Shown piece after piece: positions 17,905 through 29,482 of a stretch of 64,000 nt of DNA; the first letter of the stretch is position 1; every line of letters starts with the position of its first letter. The stretch comes from Buxus sempervirens. Its lineage: Eukaryota > Streptophyta > Magnoliopsida > Buxales > Buxaceae. Where the stretch lies: positions 40,357,942 through 40,421,941 of the forward strand of contig OX387188.1 of assembly GCA_947561395.2 (NCBI GenBank), given 5' to 3'. The notes under the pieces are model-generated. The model was not told the DNA's origin and did not search any database. It was given only the letters and a program-made list of their open reading frames with translations. Position numbers and translations under genes: made by a program.

Positions 17905-20592
17905 ATGTGTTCTGCAATCCGTCAAGCCTTTCAAAATAAGTTTCTTGTTTCTTTTTCCTCGCACAGATTCATCTCCTCCTTCGCCGTTCCCGAAAACCCA
18001 TTACATTTTCGAAGCATACATGACACCGATCTCGTCGCCCCTTCTGATCCTTTTCACCTACTGCATGAGTGTATTAGAGCCCGAAAGCCCACCATCAGGG
18101 ACTCTTCTAAGGTTCATTCCGGCTTCATCAAAATACCTCTTCTCCAATCAGACACATTTGTTGCCAACACTCTCATAGAATGTTACTGTAAATCCTCTGC
18201 TACGACGGATGCACTGCGCTTGTTCGATGAAATTCCCCATTCAAATCTTATGTCTTGGAATCTCATGATATCAGGTTACAACCAGAACTTGCAATTTGAG
18301 GAGTCATGGAAAATGTTCTGCCGATTGCATACTTCCGGAATGAAACCCACCGGTCTCACTTACGGGAGTGTTCTTTCGGCTTGTGCTGCCTCCCAAGCTC
18401 CTTTACCTGGTAAGCAGGTTTACTGCCTTGTTATAAAAAATGGGTTCTTCTCAGATGCATACGTTCGGAGTGTAATGATAGATTTGTTGACCAAAAGTTC
18501 CGGCTTTGAGGATGCTTTCAGGGTATTTCAAGATGTTCCTTGTGAGAATGTGGTTTGTTGGAATTCTATAATTGCTGGTGCTGTTAGAACACACGAAAGC
18601 TGGTCTGCTTTAGATCTATTTTATCAGATGGTAAGTGGGTTTTCAGTGCCTAATAGCTATACGTTTGCCAGTGTTTTAACTGCTTGTACTGCACTTGGAG
18701 AATTAGGGATGGGTAAAGGGGTTCATGCATGGGTGACTAAGTGTGGTGCCGAAGATGTCTTTGTGAGGACTGCTATTGTTGATCTATATGCTAAATGCGG
18801 TGATATTACTGAAGCAGTAATGGAATTCTCGCAGATGCAGATCCGCAATGTAGTTTCTTGGACTGTCATTATTTCTGGTTTCGTCCGGAAGGAGGATTCT
18901 ATATCTTCATTTCAATTCTTCAAAGAAATGAGACAAGCAGGAGAACAAGGAAACAGTTACACAATCACGAGTATCCTAACTGCTTGTGCCAAACCAGCAA
19001 TGGTAAAAGAGGCAATCCAAATCCATTCCTTGATTTTGAAGATAGGTTTTTATTCCTATTCCATAATTATGGATTCATTGATCAATATGTACTCAAAAAT
19101 TGGATCAATTGAGTCATCCGAGATGATTTTCAGAGAGAAAGATAATATCATAAATGTAGGCACTTGGGCCGCTATGATATCTGCTTTCGCTTATAACCGA
19201 AATTCAGAAAGGGCAATAGAATTGTTTCATAAAGTGTTTCAGGAAGGTCTGAGACCTGATAAGTTTTGTTGTGGTAGTGCTTTGAGTGTCACAGACTCTT
19301 TATTTTTGGGGAGACAGATCCACTGTTACACTCTGAAAGCTGGGTTGGTTTTTGATGTTTCTTTGGCTAGCTCTCTTTTTACTATGTACTCAATTTGTGG
19401 TAGTTTAGAGGAATCTTATAATGTTTTTATGCAAATTCATGACAAAGATAAAGCGTCATGGACCTCCATGATTTCTGGTTTTGTAGAACATGGCCATGCA
19501 GATCAGGCTTTTCAGTTGTTCCGAGAGATGTTGCTTGAGGAAATTACACCTGATCAAATGACCTTAACTGCCATGTTAACTGCTTGTTCTACTGTTAAGT
19601 CATTACAGAATGGTAAGGAAATTCATGGATATGCTCTTCGTGTTGGAGTTGGCATGGAGATACTTGTTGGTGAGGCACTAATAACCATGTATTCCAAATG
19701 CAAAGCCCTAGATTCTGCAAAACTGGTATTAGACATGATGCCTCAAAAGGACCAGGTTTCCTGGTCCTCCTTGGTTACTGGTTATTGCCTGAGTGGATAC
19801 TATGAAGAGGTTCTCTTGCTATTACATGAAATGCTGGTGGACGGTGTGGGTTTTAACTGCCATACTATCTCATCAGTTCTCAGCGTTGCTACACTTTTGA
19901 CACTATCAAGCCTTGGTACTCAGTTACACTCGCACATCATGAAAATTGGCTTAGATTCAGACCTTCCGACTTGTAGTTCTCTAGTTGCAATGTATTCAAA
20001 ATGTGGAAGTATTGATGATTCCCAAAAATTGTTTGATAAGATTGTAAACCCAGACCTGGTCGCTTGGACAACTATGATCACTGGCTATGCTCAGCATGGA
20101 AGAGGTGCAGAAGCTCTTAGAATCTATGACCTTATGATAGAAGAAGGGATTAAACCTGATTCTGTGACTTTTGTTGGGCTTTTGTCTGCTTGTAGCCACA
20201 GTGGTTTAGTAGAAGAAGGTTATTTCCATCTGAATTCAATGACTAGAGATTACGGAGTTGAACCAGGGCCTCGCCACTATGCCTGTATGGTTGATCTGCT
20301 TGGCAGGTCAGGGCGGCTCAAAGAGGCTAAATGGTTTATTGACAATATGCCTATTGAACCTGATGCTTTGGTATGGGAAACACTGCTTGCTGCTTGCAGA
20401 GTACATGACGATATTGAACTTGGAATGCTGGCATACAAGAAGGTTCTTGAGTTGGAAACCAGTAATGCTGGAGCCTATATCTCAGTGTCAAACATCTGTG
20501 CAGATATAGGCCACTGGGAAGAAGTCCTAGAGATCAGAAGTCTGCTGAAGGGACCTGGCATGAGGAAGGAGGCTGGCTGGAGTTCGGTGTGA
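17905..20592 (+). CDS. OTP87: PLS-class PPR protein with E domain, OTP87-like
   Basis: One uninterrupted exon of 895 codons, as usual for PPR genes. It binds organelle RNA through tandem pentatricopeptide repeats. P, L and S repeats run from about residue 75 to 790, marked by recurring motifs such as SWNLMISGYNQ, VFVRTAIVDLYAKCG and SWTSMISGFVEHG. The C terminus is an E domain (WETLLAACRVHDDIELG ... AGWSSV). There is no DYW deaminase, so editing would need a partner. Length, domain plan and the GWSSV ending match, from memory, Arabidopsis At1g74600 (OTP87), which is needed for editing of nad7 and atp1 transcripts in mitochondria. The N terminus (FLVSFSSHRFISSFA) is compatible with an organelle targeting peptide. 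It converges on the NAC gene. The symbol is by orthology only. Confidence 0.85.
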   Translation: MCSAIRQAFQNKFLVSFSSHRFISSFAVPENPLHFRSIHDTDLVAPSDPFHLLHECIRARKPTIRDSSKVHSGFIKIPLLQSDTFVANTLIECYCKSSATTDALRLFDEIPHSNLMSWNLMISGYNQNLQFEESWKMFCRLHTSGMKPTGLTYGSVLSACAASQAPLPGKQVYCLVIKNGFFSDAYVRSVMIDLLTKSSGFEDAFRVFQDVPCENVVCWNSIIAGAVRTHESWSALDLFYQMVSGFSVPNSYTFASVLTACTALGELGMGKGVHAWVTKCGAEDVFVRTAIVDLYAKCGDITEAVMEFSQMQIRNVVSWTVIISGFVRKEDSISSFQFFKEMRQAGEQGNSYTITSILTACAKPAMVKEAIQIHSLILKIGFYSYSIIMDSLINMYSKIGSIESSEMIFREKDNIINVGTWAAMISAFAYNRNSERAIELFHKVFQEGLRPDKFCCGSALSVTDSLFLGRQIHCYTLKAGLVFDVSLASSLFTMYSICGSLEESYNVFMQIHDKDKASWTSMISGFVEHGHADQAFQLFREMLLEEITPDQMTLTAMLTACSTVKSLQNGKEIHGYALRVGVGMEILVGEALITMYSKCKALDSAKLVLDMMPQKDQVSWSSLVTGYCLSGYYEEVLLLLHEMLVDGVGFNCHTISSVLSVATLLTLSSLGTQLHSHIMKIGLDSDLPTCSSLVAMYSKCGSIDDSQKLFDKIVNPDLVAWTTMITGYAQHGRGAEALRIYDLMIEEGIKPDSVTFVGLLSACSHSGLVEEGYFHLNSMTRDYGVEPGPRHYACMVDLLGRSGRLKEAKWFIDNMPIEPDALVWETLLAACRVHDDIELGMLAYKKVLELETSNAGAYISVSNICADIGHWEEVLEIRSLLKGPGMRKEAGWSSV

Positions 20593-21152
20593 TATATACC
20601 TAAAGATTTTGATTGATAGATTCCAAGTTATTGGTGCCTCATACTTGCAAAGCAAAAAGAAGGGATTTTGGAGTTTATGCATGAACAAGCATTTGTTTGT
20701 CAAAAGCCAACTCAAGTAATGTGCAGTTGATTTTGTATTAGCAGACAAATTTTTAGTGGCCCTCCCTGTACAATAAATTTTTTTAGGGCTATTTTTTTAA
20801 AAAATTTTGTTTAACTGTTTTGTAAGAAGTTTTGAATCATTCTTTAATTCATTAAATATGTTTTTTTTTGAGTGGTGAATAGTAAAGGGCTATGAATCTT
20901 TCTTCCATAATAGTTGAGTCGGTATTCCGTACCTGAATGAGGAAAAAATTGTATTTATCCAACTTCAACAGCATTGAAATTTTTAAAAGTTGGCTCTATT
21001 CCATTTCACTCAAAAGAAGACGGAGTATAAAATATATTGATTTAGCTAAACATGTAAATTGGAATAAATAAAGACTGTACAGTAATTCTGTAAGTAGGAT
21101 ATGGTCCAAGCTAGAAGTCAAGTTCTTGCAGTGACACCAATCTGAATCAAGA
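20593..21152. terminator. shared 3' region of two convergent genes
   Basis: 560 bp lie between the stop of the OTP87-like gene (plus) and the stop of the NAC gene (minus). An AATAAA signal at 20772-20777 could serve the PPR transcript. T-rich stretches follow. No other feature seen. Confidence 0.45.
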
Positions 21153-22729
21153 TTAGCATTTGTTTGTGGAATAACTGGTGGAGATCTCACTAGGACAAGG
21201 GGGAGAATCCCATGGCAAATTGGACTTCCATTCATCAGGCAGATTCGAAGGCATACTGAAAGGAAAACCCATGGAGTGAAAGCTTTCCCACTGATTATCA
21301 ATGTGGTTTACATCAGGGTTCTTCCTCAACCCTGTTTCGTCTTCTCCTGTGCTCATATTCCCTTGCATCCCCTGTTGTAAAGTGGTTGAGAAGCTGTTAC
21401 ACTGTTGTTGTGCCCCGCTAAAGTCTATATTGCCTGTGGCTCTACTGGTATCCCCCAATGTCACAGGGGATGAGTTTAAAAGCATGGTCGCAACATCAAT
21501 TGTGCACTTAGCAGGTCCTGACATTTCGGGTGGTGAGAATGTGAAGCCAGTGGTATGCTCTCCATTTGAAACGGAGAGCAAAGATGGCTTATAGTCCATT
21601 GAATTTACTGGTTTATAAGGTGGAACATCTAGAAGGGGAAAACTAAGAGCAGATGATTGTTGCAAGTCATTGTTAAAACAGAATTGGATGATAGATCCAG
21701 CTTCAGTTGTGCAGGAGATGTTCTCTGAACTGAATTGATTACAGTGTGAAGCGTGAGTATGCATATCAGGCATGTTGGCTTCAGGTAATGAGGAGACCCA
21801 AGAATGGGATAGAGCTCTCTGTGCCATGGAGTTTGTTTTCTTGAATATCCTGCAGATTGCCCATGAATCCTGCGGCCCCAAGGAGAAAATAATGTCTCAG
21901 ATACATGTTCATGATCAAACAAAAAGGAAAAGATATTAAGTAGAAGTATGAAATAGACTTACATTGGCAGGAAGGCTCTTATCTATGGACTTCTTTGATG
22001 TGGCTGAATCAATCACAGAAGGCAGCCGAAACTCATGCATCATCCAGTCTGTTTTGATCCCTCTGGCAGCTCTGCCTCTGTAGAAAACAAGGGACTTCTT
22101 CAAGCCTATACACTTGGTACCTTCAGAGGAGTAGATAGGCCGGTCGGTTCCAGTCGCTTTCCAAAACCCAGCGCCTGTGACTCTGTTTGGCCGTGTGCTA
22201 TTCCTGTATTTCCTGTCTCTTGGACAGTAGAAGTAACATTCCTTTTCCCCAGTAGCTGCGAATTCTTCTCACAAAAGTGAGACAAAAAATTAGTGTCTTA
22301 ATGTACGTAATTAAAAGGAAATAAAGCATTAAAGCGAAGTAAGAAATTCTGTTATTTTGATTTCTGATTACATGGTCAAAAAATTTGCTAAAAATTGAAA
22401 GATTTTGAATAGCTCACTTCTCAAGCAACTAATGAGAAAGTGAAGAAAGCAAGTTATGAAAGAAAATAGAGAGAGTCTCAAGCAAGTTTCAGTACTGTTT
22501 CCTAACCAACTCATATCAAGTCATGCATCACAGTTGAATTTATCTTACTTGGAAGATCCCATGGATCATATTTATAGATATCCAGTTGCTTAATAAGCTC
22601 AATAGAGAGAGGTCTCTGCTGAATCTTCATTTTCAGATAGAATCCAACAAGCTCCTCATCAGTTGGATGAAATCGAAACCCTGGCAATATCACGTCATCA
22701 ATCTTCTCAGCATCATTTTTCCCTTCCAT
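21153..22729 (-). CDS. NAC-domain transcription factor, FEZ/ANAC094-like subgroup
   Basis: Three exons on the minus strand: 22729-22549, 22267-21963 and 21869-21153, with GT-AG junctions, joining to 401 codons (400 aa). The NAC DNA-binding domain spans about residues 15-175 with all subdomains: [96 protein letters not shown] and [11 protein letters not shown]. The last 220 residues are Ser, Asn, Pro and Gln rich, as in NAC activation regions, with acidic and tryptophan residues near the end ([20 protein letters not shown]). Two introns in the NAC domain are typical. The N-terminal signature is closest, from memory, to the FEZ/ANAC094 group, so a developmental role is possible but not shown. 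No membrane segment is present. Confidence 0.9.
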
Positions 22730-25700
22730 AACTCAAAACTTCCACAAACTCCTCTCTCTTCTTAGAAACTAGCAGGAAAGATCAACCAGAAACAATCAAA
22801 ACTTGAAATGGTCTGTTATATTGGCTGTGCAAATCTAGAAAGCAAACCCAACTTGCCCCAGGAAGCAATAATGATCAAGAAAAATCTCAGTGATGCTTTT
22901 ATCTTATCTAACAGTAACACTACTCAAGCTGTGAAGCAAAACAATGGCATGAACTCTATTGGGATGAATTAAAAAACACCCAGTTGATAGTCCTGCTCAC
23001 TTAGCTCAAAGCCATGGAATGATTCCCGAGGAGGAGTCTGGGTCCGAAGCTTCGGCCGCCCTTTCAGGTCTAGTGTAATGCTAAGCGTGTCGTTGCAATG
23101 ATCATGGTGACTCCAAGAAAAGCTTAAATAGCCTCTACAAAGAAACCCAAGTCAAATGAGTCTTCCTGAACTCTTTCGGGGCCGTTTAAATCCAAATTCG
23201 GGGATCTCAAGAGACTAGAAGATCGGCATTTCTGGGGATTCTATAATGAAATTGTTTTCACACTTCTCATACCCATATCATGAACTAAACTCTTATATCC
23301 CTCACAAGTGGAGACAAAACAAGCTTCCATATAGTCTTTTAAAGTCTTTTGTTTGAATTTTATACTGTAAACGTGTACAGAAGGCCTACCAAAAAAAAAA
23401 AAACGTGTACAGAAGATAACCACTTTCAATACAAAAGCTTGGCTTTATATTCAATTCCTATTTCTCTGCAAATTCCTCGCTGACCCCTTTAGGTTGGATA
23501 ATAGAATTTTTCTCAGGATTCAAAAATTCCTTTTCCATTCTTCTCTCAGCTTCTATTCCTTATCCTCACTATAAGATATTCCTGAAACGCGTAATTATGT
23601 ATAAATATAAAATAAGAGAATCCCGCGTATAAATAATCCCTCAAAGTCTCAAAACTCCCCAGCCAAGTATGTCAGACCCCACACACACACACACCCCTTA
23701 AAGGGTCCCACAACCTCACTTTCAGAGCCAACAACAACAACCTTTCACCAATTGAGATCCTGTAGGACCTTTCACATATGTAAATCAAATTGACTTCAGC
23801 CTTCCATGTTGTCAGGGGAAGAAATTTCCTAAACCCTTCCTTTTCTGGGGTAATGTAAATATGCTCACTTCTATTTCACAGCAGCAACTCTGAGAGGATA
23901 GTCTATCATCCCACATTAATCCCTTTCTGAGCTACCATTTGATCAATGCAATGTGGGTGTGGCACTGACCCTCCAATGTGAACATGGAAAAGAGAAAAGA
24001 GGGTGTTTTGTTATAGAAAACTAAGGCAGAAGTCAATTGCTTTGATTTGTGGGCTTTGGAAAATACCCAAGTATGGAATTCCGAATTTTCTAGTTTTTGG
24101 TAATCTCAAACAAAAGTTTTTTTTTTTAAGGGAGGTGTTATGGCTTCACGATATTTAAACTAAGTTTTATGACTTAAACTAGTGCAAGCCTTGTCTACCA
24201 TATAGGCAGCAGGGGAAGTACCGATTAATAAATGGGGTAGATCTTTGTGGATCTTTTGAGCCCAAAACAAAGCTTGGGACTCCAAAATTTACTGAAACTT
24301 CCCAAATCTAGCCCTTGTTTGAATTTGAAACCCTAATTGTCTGTTCCTTGAAACAAGGGGTAACTCTTCAAACCCAAACCTCCTTACCTCTTTCTTTGTG
24401 AACATTAATCCCCTTGAAAAAACCATGTTTCCAATGTAACAGGCTTCAAATTACAGATCATTGTTTGAGTAAATGCAACTAGTTTTAGTTTTAGGATCAA
24501 CATTTCATAAAAGGCCAGAAGGACAATACATCATGCTTTCAATTCACTCAAAAATCTGAAAGCAACCACCCATTTAATGTTTTGTAGCTTCCACAATCCA
24601 AGCTTGATCTTAAGTTTACGTACATGGCAAGTTACTATTCAAACCCAGCTTGATCTTTGAGCATCAGCCACATAAGGCCACAAGAGAGATCCAAGTAAAC
24701 CATCTATAGAAATAAAATAGTATGAACATCAATCGTGCTGGAGTCGAGATCACGTCTTCAACGGAGCAAAGGCCAAGAAATTTCAAGCAAATGAACAGCC
24801 GCCACGTCCTTTATGTGCACTGTACTTATGACGTGGCAACACGTAATTGGTTTGAAACTATGTTCCTTGTTAGCATAGAAAACACATGATCTTGAGCTTT
24901 AGAATCCGATAATTTTTTTTACCTTTTAGGTCTATTCTACACATTCGCCTTAATTATTGGTTTTTTTTTACGTGGTTTAGATTGATTAAAGGGTGCAAAT
25001 CAATTATGGAGATGGGGGCTCGTTTTCAACCATTAAATATTCCTTTGGCCGTTAGTTAAAGGTCTTGTGGCAAAGAAACCAAAACAGACAACATAAATAC
25101 ATACGAACAAAAATATGAAATTATATGAGAAACCATGATTCACGTTAAATTAGGTGGAATAGCTAGAATGAGACCTTTGTTCAACAGGTGGCCCACTGAA
25201 CGTATGGCCTAGAAAGTGGGCCACAGTCCGATTCTGATCCGAATCCAATTAAATTAACTTGATTTAGCCGAATAAACATTCAATGGTTCAATGGTTCAGC
25301 TTTGGATATAAAAAGTAGAGTAATTTGTTCATAATTGGAATCGAATTCAGACTTAACCAATTGTTATTCTTGGACTCCCAAAGCAAAACTATGATGCAAA
25401 AAAAATTTATCACATACAATATACAAGTTCATAAACTTAACCAAGTCAGCTCATCCATGCAGAGGAATGGATGTTCAAAAGATTGTCGACAACTTGAAAT
25501 CAAACACTGAACCATGTGTCCTTTGCTCATTGATGCCGGTGCTCAGGCCTGATAGTTCTCATAAGTAATCAATATTTTGCCCATGCTACCTTAGCTTATA
25601 GCATTCAAAATATTTTCTCTATAAACAAAAACAACCATAAAACAGAGCATAACATAAGAATCTAGAATTCATAATTGCAACCACAAGTTCTATTCCTTTA

Positions 25701-26130
25701 AGGGTAGCTGCAATAACAATCTCTTGGGGCTCTCCATTCATTTGAAGAAGAACAAGATTTTCGGATCAGCTACTAGCAAGTAATAGATCCTTTTTAAGCC
25801 CCTGCACTTCTTGAGTCTGATTGGTATTAGGGATTAAGACATTTCATACAACTGGTCGGTGTTAGTTAAGATTTAGAAGCCTGAAACTTGAAAGAATCAG
25901 GCTAATGTTGCCATCATACAGCCTCTCTTTCTAGATATTGTAAGGAAATGCTACTTTCTGGGTGGTGCTGGCTTACCTTTAGACAATGAGCTCCCCCATA
26001 CAAAGGTCCATAGGAATGATCTAGATCAATGGGCAGACGCACCACTCTGAAGAAGCAAAAACGACATCAGTCATATAACACAGTGGGAAGGACACATCAA
26101 ACCAAAACGGATTCTTCCTTCTTGTCCCCC

Positions 26131-26166
<36 letters not shown>

Positions 26167-26269
26167 ACACAAGGAATGGGGAGGACTCCCAAATAATGGA
26201 AAAACACGAAAGGAAACAAAATGGGGAATAAGCAAGCGAATTAGCAAATCCTGGCTACATAGCACCCCG
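22730..26269. other. intergenic region upstream of the NAC gene
   Basis: It includes the NAC 5' UTR and promoter on the minus strand. A short CA repeat lies near 23683-23694. Near 24799-24845 two ACGT-core motifs occur close together (CCACGTCC and GACGTGGCAACACG), of the ABRE/bZIP type, but they lie about 2.1 kb from the NAC start. No coding region is supported. Confidence 0.5.
26132..26165. repeat. 34-bp C homopolymer
   Basis: An uninterrupted run of 34 C, preceded by CCCCCA. It gives a spurious poly-glycine frame on the minus strand. Confidence 0.9.
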
Positions 26270-26690
26270 TCAGCTTACTTAACAAGTAACTCTAACCACT
26301 CCTGATGTAGTGCAACTGCAAAGAAATCCTCCAGCTGAGCTCTGTTCTTGGTCAACACATCTGCCAAAGCATTTGCACATGTAGGAATGAAGGAGCATGT
26401 GATATTCATACCATCGAGGCAGGATACAAAAGCCCTACAACATGAGTCAACCACCTGTTATGGACATGGATCTTCTCCACGCAATAATAGTGCCAGAATC
26501 CTCAAAGACTGAAAATATGGACAATGGATTCAGGAATCACCTTGTCATACCTATGCTGGTGCAAAAAGGCAAGCCCCATATTATTTGCTATGGAACAATG
26601 CATAAATAAGTGATTGACTGATTCATCCTGGGAAGAACATACTGCAGATTCAAGCCATTTCCAGAACCATAAAGTAATCTGGTTCATGGA
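26270..26690 (-). pseudogene. LINE (non-LTR retrotransposon) 3' remnant
   Basis: On the minus strand, 26690-26502 encodes a zf-RVT-like segment (CSSQDESVNHLFMHC), the zinc-binding motif found after plant LINE reverse transcriptases. Further along, near 26400-26274, another frame gives FIPTCANALADVLTK, which resembles the end of the LINE RNase H domain (R/T-xx-N-x-x-AD-x-L-AK). The frames are broken and everything upstream is missing. Both motifs in the right order and spacing support a degraded LINE fragment. Confidence 0.5.
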
Positions 26691-29482
26691 TCTCTCAGTC
26701 TGGCTAGTCTGGTCTGCCTTTCAAAACAAATTTTAGAATATGTTAGCAATAGTCACATAGTTCAGAAAGGTATTGCCCATAGTGTGACCAATACATGGTA
26801 ATATATTTGTCCCAAAATAAGCAAATTAAATCCATAAATAATATATTATTTACCGGAAAGAAAGAAGAATGATTATTCAGTCCAATTTCATATATCATGA
26901 TTGGGTTTCCAAGATCACAGGCTCATGTATTACAATCTGAATGTGATCCCTATACAAGTAATCAAGAGAGAGATTGGGTGTTGGTTTCTTTAACAAGTGC
27001 AAAGCAAATTCCAAATATACTTGAACAGCAATATCCATTAAGAGAAGTTCTCAAATGCAGTAGCAATAGAATTACCTAAAGAAATTAATGAAACAACTAG
27101 AAAAGGACCAATTTCTATAATAGCACAAAGTTTACGGGTAACAAGCAGCCACCTCTATATTCTAAACGCAGATGTGGTCACTTTAAAGTGAAGATTCCAT
27201 GAATTCCATCAAATATTAGATTATTCAAGAAATAGCTATTTTACTCACCTAATTGAAATATGATGATCTGTCAAAGGTCCTCTGTTATAACTAGAAGGGG
27301 AGATTAAGACATGCTACCTCATCAGAAAGCTGTGAAAGAAAATTAAAAAGAAAAAAATGAAAAACGAAAAGTGATTCATAGCCATCTTGTAGAAATAATT
27401 CTGTAAATTAAAAGAGAAACGATCCCAGGTTTTGGAACAATTGTTGTATAAATATAGCATAAAGTGGAAACCAAGCAATTCCAAAATTTTAAGATACAGT
27501 GAGAATCAAAAACAACTAAGTATCAAATGGTGATTACTCAAAAAATTTGAAAAAAGGATTCAAAAATATCTTGTAGTACTTATATAAATTGGAAGAGAAA
27601 TTATCCAGGTTCTAATGGAAGTTTTTTTATAAAGATAGCTTAAATTGGATTCCAAGAAATTCCAAATTTTTAAGGCAATGTAAGAATAAAAAACATTTTA
27701 GAAGAAATGGTGTGCCACTTCAATACAATATTTTGAACCCACTGATGCCCTTAGTAACAAATGCCTGAAAACTAAGAAAGTAACGAGCTCATATGAAACA
27801 TTAAACCCTTGTGTTTTCTCAGTACTCTCCAATGGTCATTGCAATTCAATTTAATTGAAAGAATGGCTGAACAAAATTAATTTCCTGCTAACAATAGCCA
27901 TCTTATCCATCTAGTAGACGAGAACATTAGTAGGGATATAGAAGGATTTTGAACAGAGGAGCCAGTTGTTGCTAGAGGCAAGTGAACTCCTTTTTTTTCT
28001 TTTTCTTTTTTGTCCACAATTTGCAATCAGTTGCGAGCCTTCTGAAAAATTCAAATATATAAATTGAAGAATTTTGTAATCAGGAGGATTTTAAAGGTGC
28101 TCATAATGAGCAGATCATTTATTGGGATTTGAACAATAAACCTAACTTTTCATTACATTTAAATTGCATACTTCATTTGCACAAAGATCGTTTGTTTCCA
28201 ATCAAAGAAGCAAAAAAGAAAAAAGGAAGAAGGGAAAAGAACTCAGAGGAAACAAGAAAATAAAAAAGATTCCAGCCTTCCATGTTTTTGCTAGAAAAAA
28301 AAACAAAGAGAATACTGGGTGTAACTCTGTAAAGGAAGAACTTAGGCAGCCCAAAGCAGAGAGCACAAAAAAGGACCAGAAACTGAGAAAAGATGGATGT
28401 AAAATGAAGTTCATATTAAAAAAAAATTAGGTCAATTTTGAAAAATAATATTGCAAATGTTCAATATTTAGGTGTGAAGTATCAAATAACTAAGTTTTTC
28501 TTGAAATCAAAATTTACTGTGACAGAATGATCATGATCATCTCAACAAATTTGCAGAGAGAGGCTTCCTATAGGAGGCCAGATGCCGTGTGGTCCAACTA
28601 TTCAACTCTGCATCACATGTTGTGGTCCCGTGTCCACGCCTCCCTAAATTTCTGCCCCACAACTGTTCCAAATGTATTTTTGATTTATGATGAGAGATAA
28701 TCGGGTGCTTGCTCCTGATCAAATTGTATGTAATTTAAATTCAGCATACCTGAAAAAATCTAAATCAAACAATGGGCCAGGCATGAAGCATCCTCCACAA
28801 TGAGCACCTTCTAATCATAATTGGATAATGCTGATCCAGAATAAAAAGAATTATTTGTGATCTATGTCATTCCTCTACTAATAGCATAAACTTCACATAA
28901 CAGATGAAGAAACTATAATATGCTAAGATAGACAAGATCGCGTATTTTACATATAATTGCCAATAAATCAAGGAACAAAAAAAATTTAGAGAGACTACAA
29001 AAAGTTGAATACATTAGCCTATTTTTAACTTCAGAACTTGTCCTTGCTCCCATAACAAGTATCAAATTGGCATCCAGCACAACTACAGATTTCAAATGAA
29101 AAAAGAATTCGAATTCAGAAATAAAATCGGTAAAATCATATCTATGTTTATGCATTCTATATACATTTGTGCATGTGTGCTTCATGTAACCCAATGAACA
29201 GTACCATGGAAATGTATTTCTCAACAACTATGCCTACCAAAAGACAACAGCCAGCCATTTCATAATTTAATGTCTCCTCATTCTTATGCGTCCTGCAACA
29301 TCCAAGAAACACAAGAGTCCTTAGCTGAGCATAACATGCAAAATTTAGCACACAAAATATCAAAATGAGTCTCACAACTAACCATAAATATGGCAGTAAT
29401 TTTTTCAGATGCTACGAGATCCCCATATCCAACAACTCTATATATCTTCACATTTGAGGCAGAACCATGTTTAATACTCCCT
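26691..29482. other. intergenic region, nothing recognised
   Basis: AT-rich, with weak internal similarity between about 27400-27500 and 27580-27680 (related TTGTATAAATATAGCATAAA and TTATAAAGATAGCTTAAAT contexts). A lysine-rich open frame at 28164-28430 is A-rich low-complexity sequence. It contains the 3' region of the minus-strand PPR gene. Confidence 0.5.

Noticed and set aside
28164..28430. Lysine-rich 88-codon frame
   Set aside because: A-rich low-complexity sequence; the reverse strand gives an equally long Phe/Leu/Ser frame.
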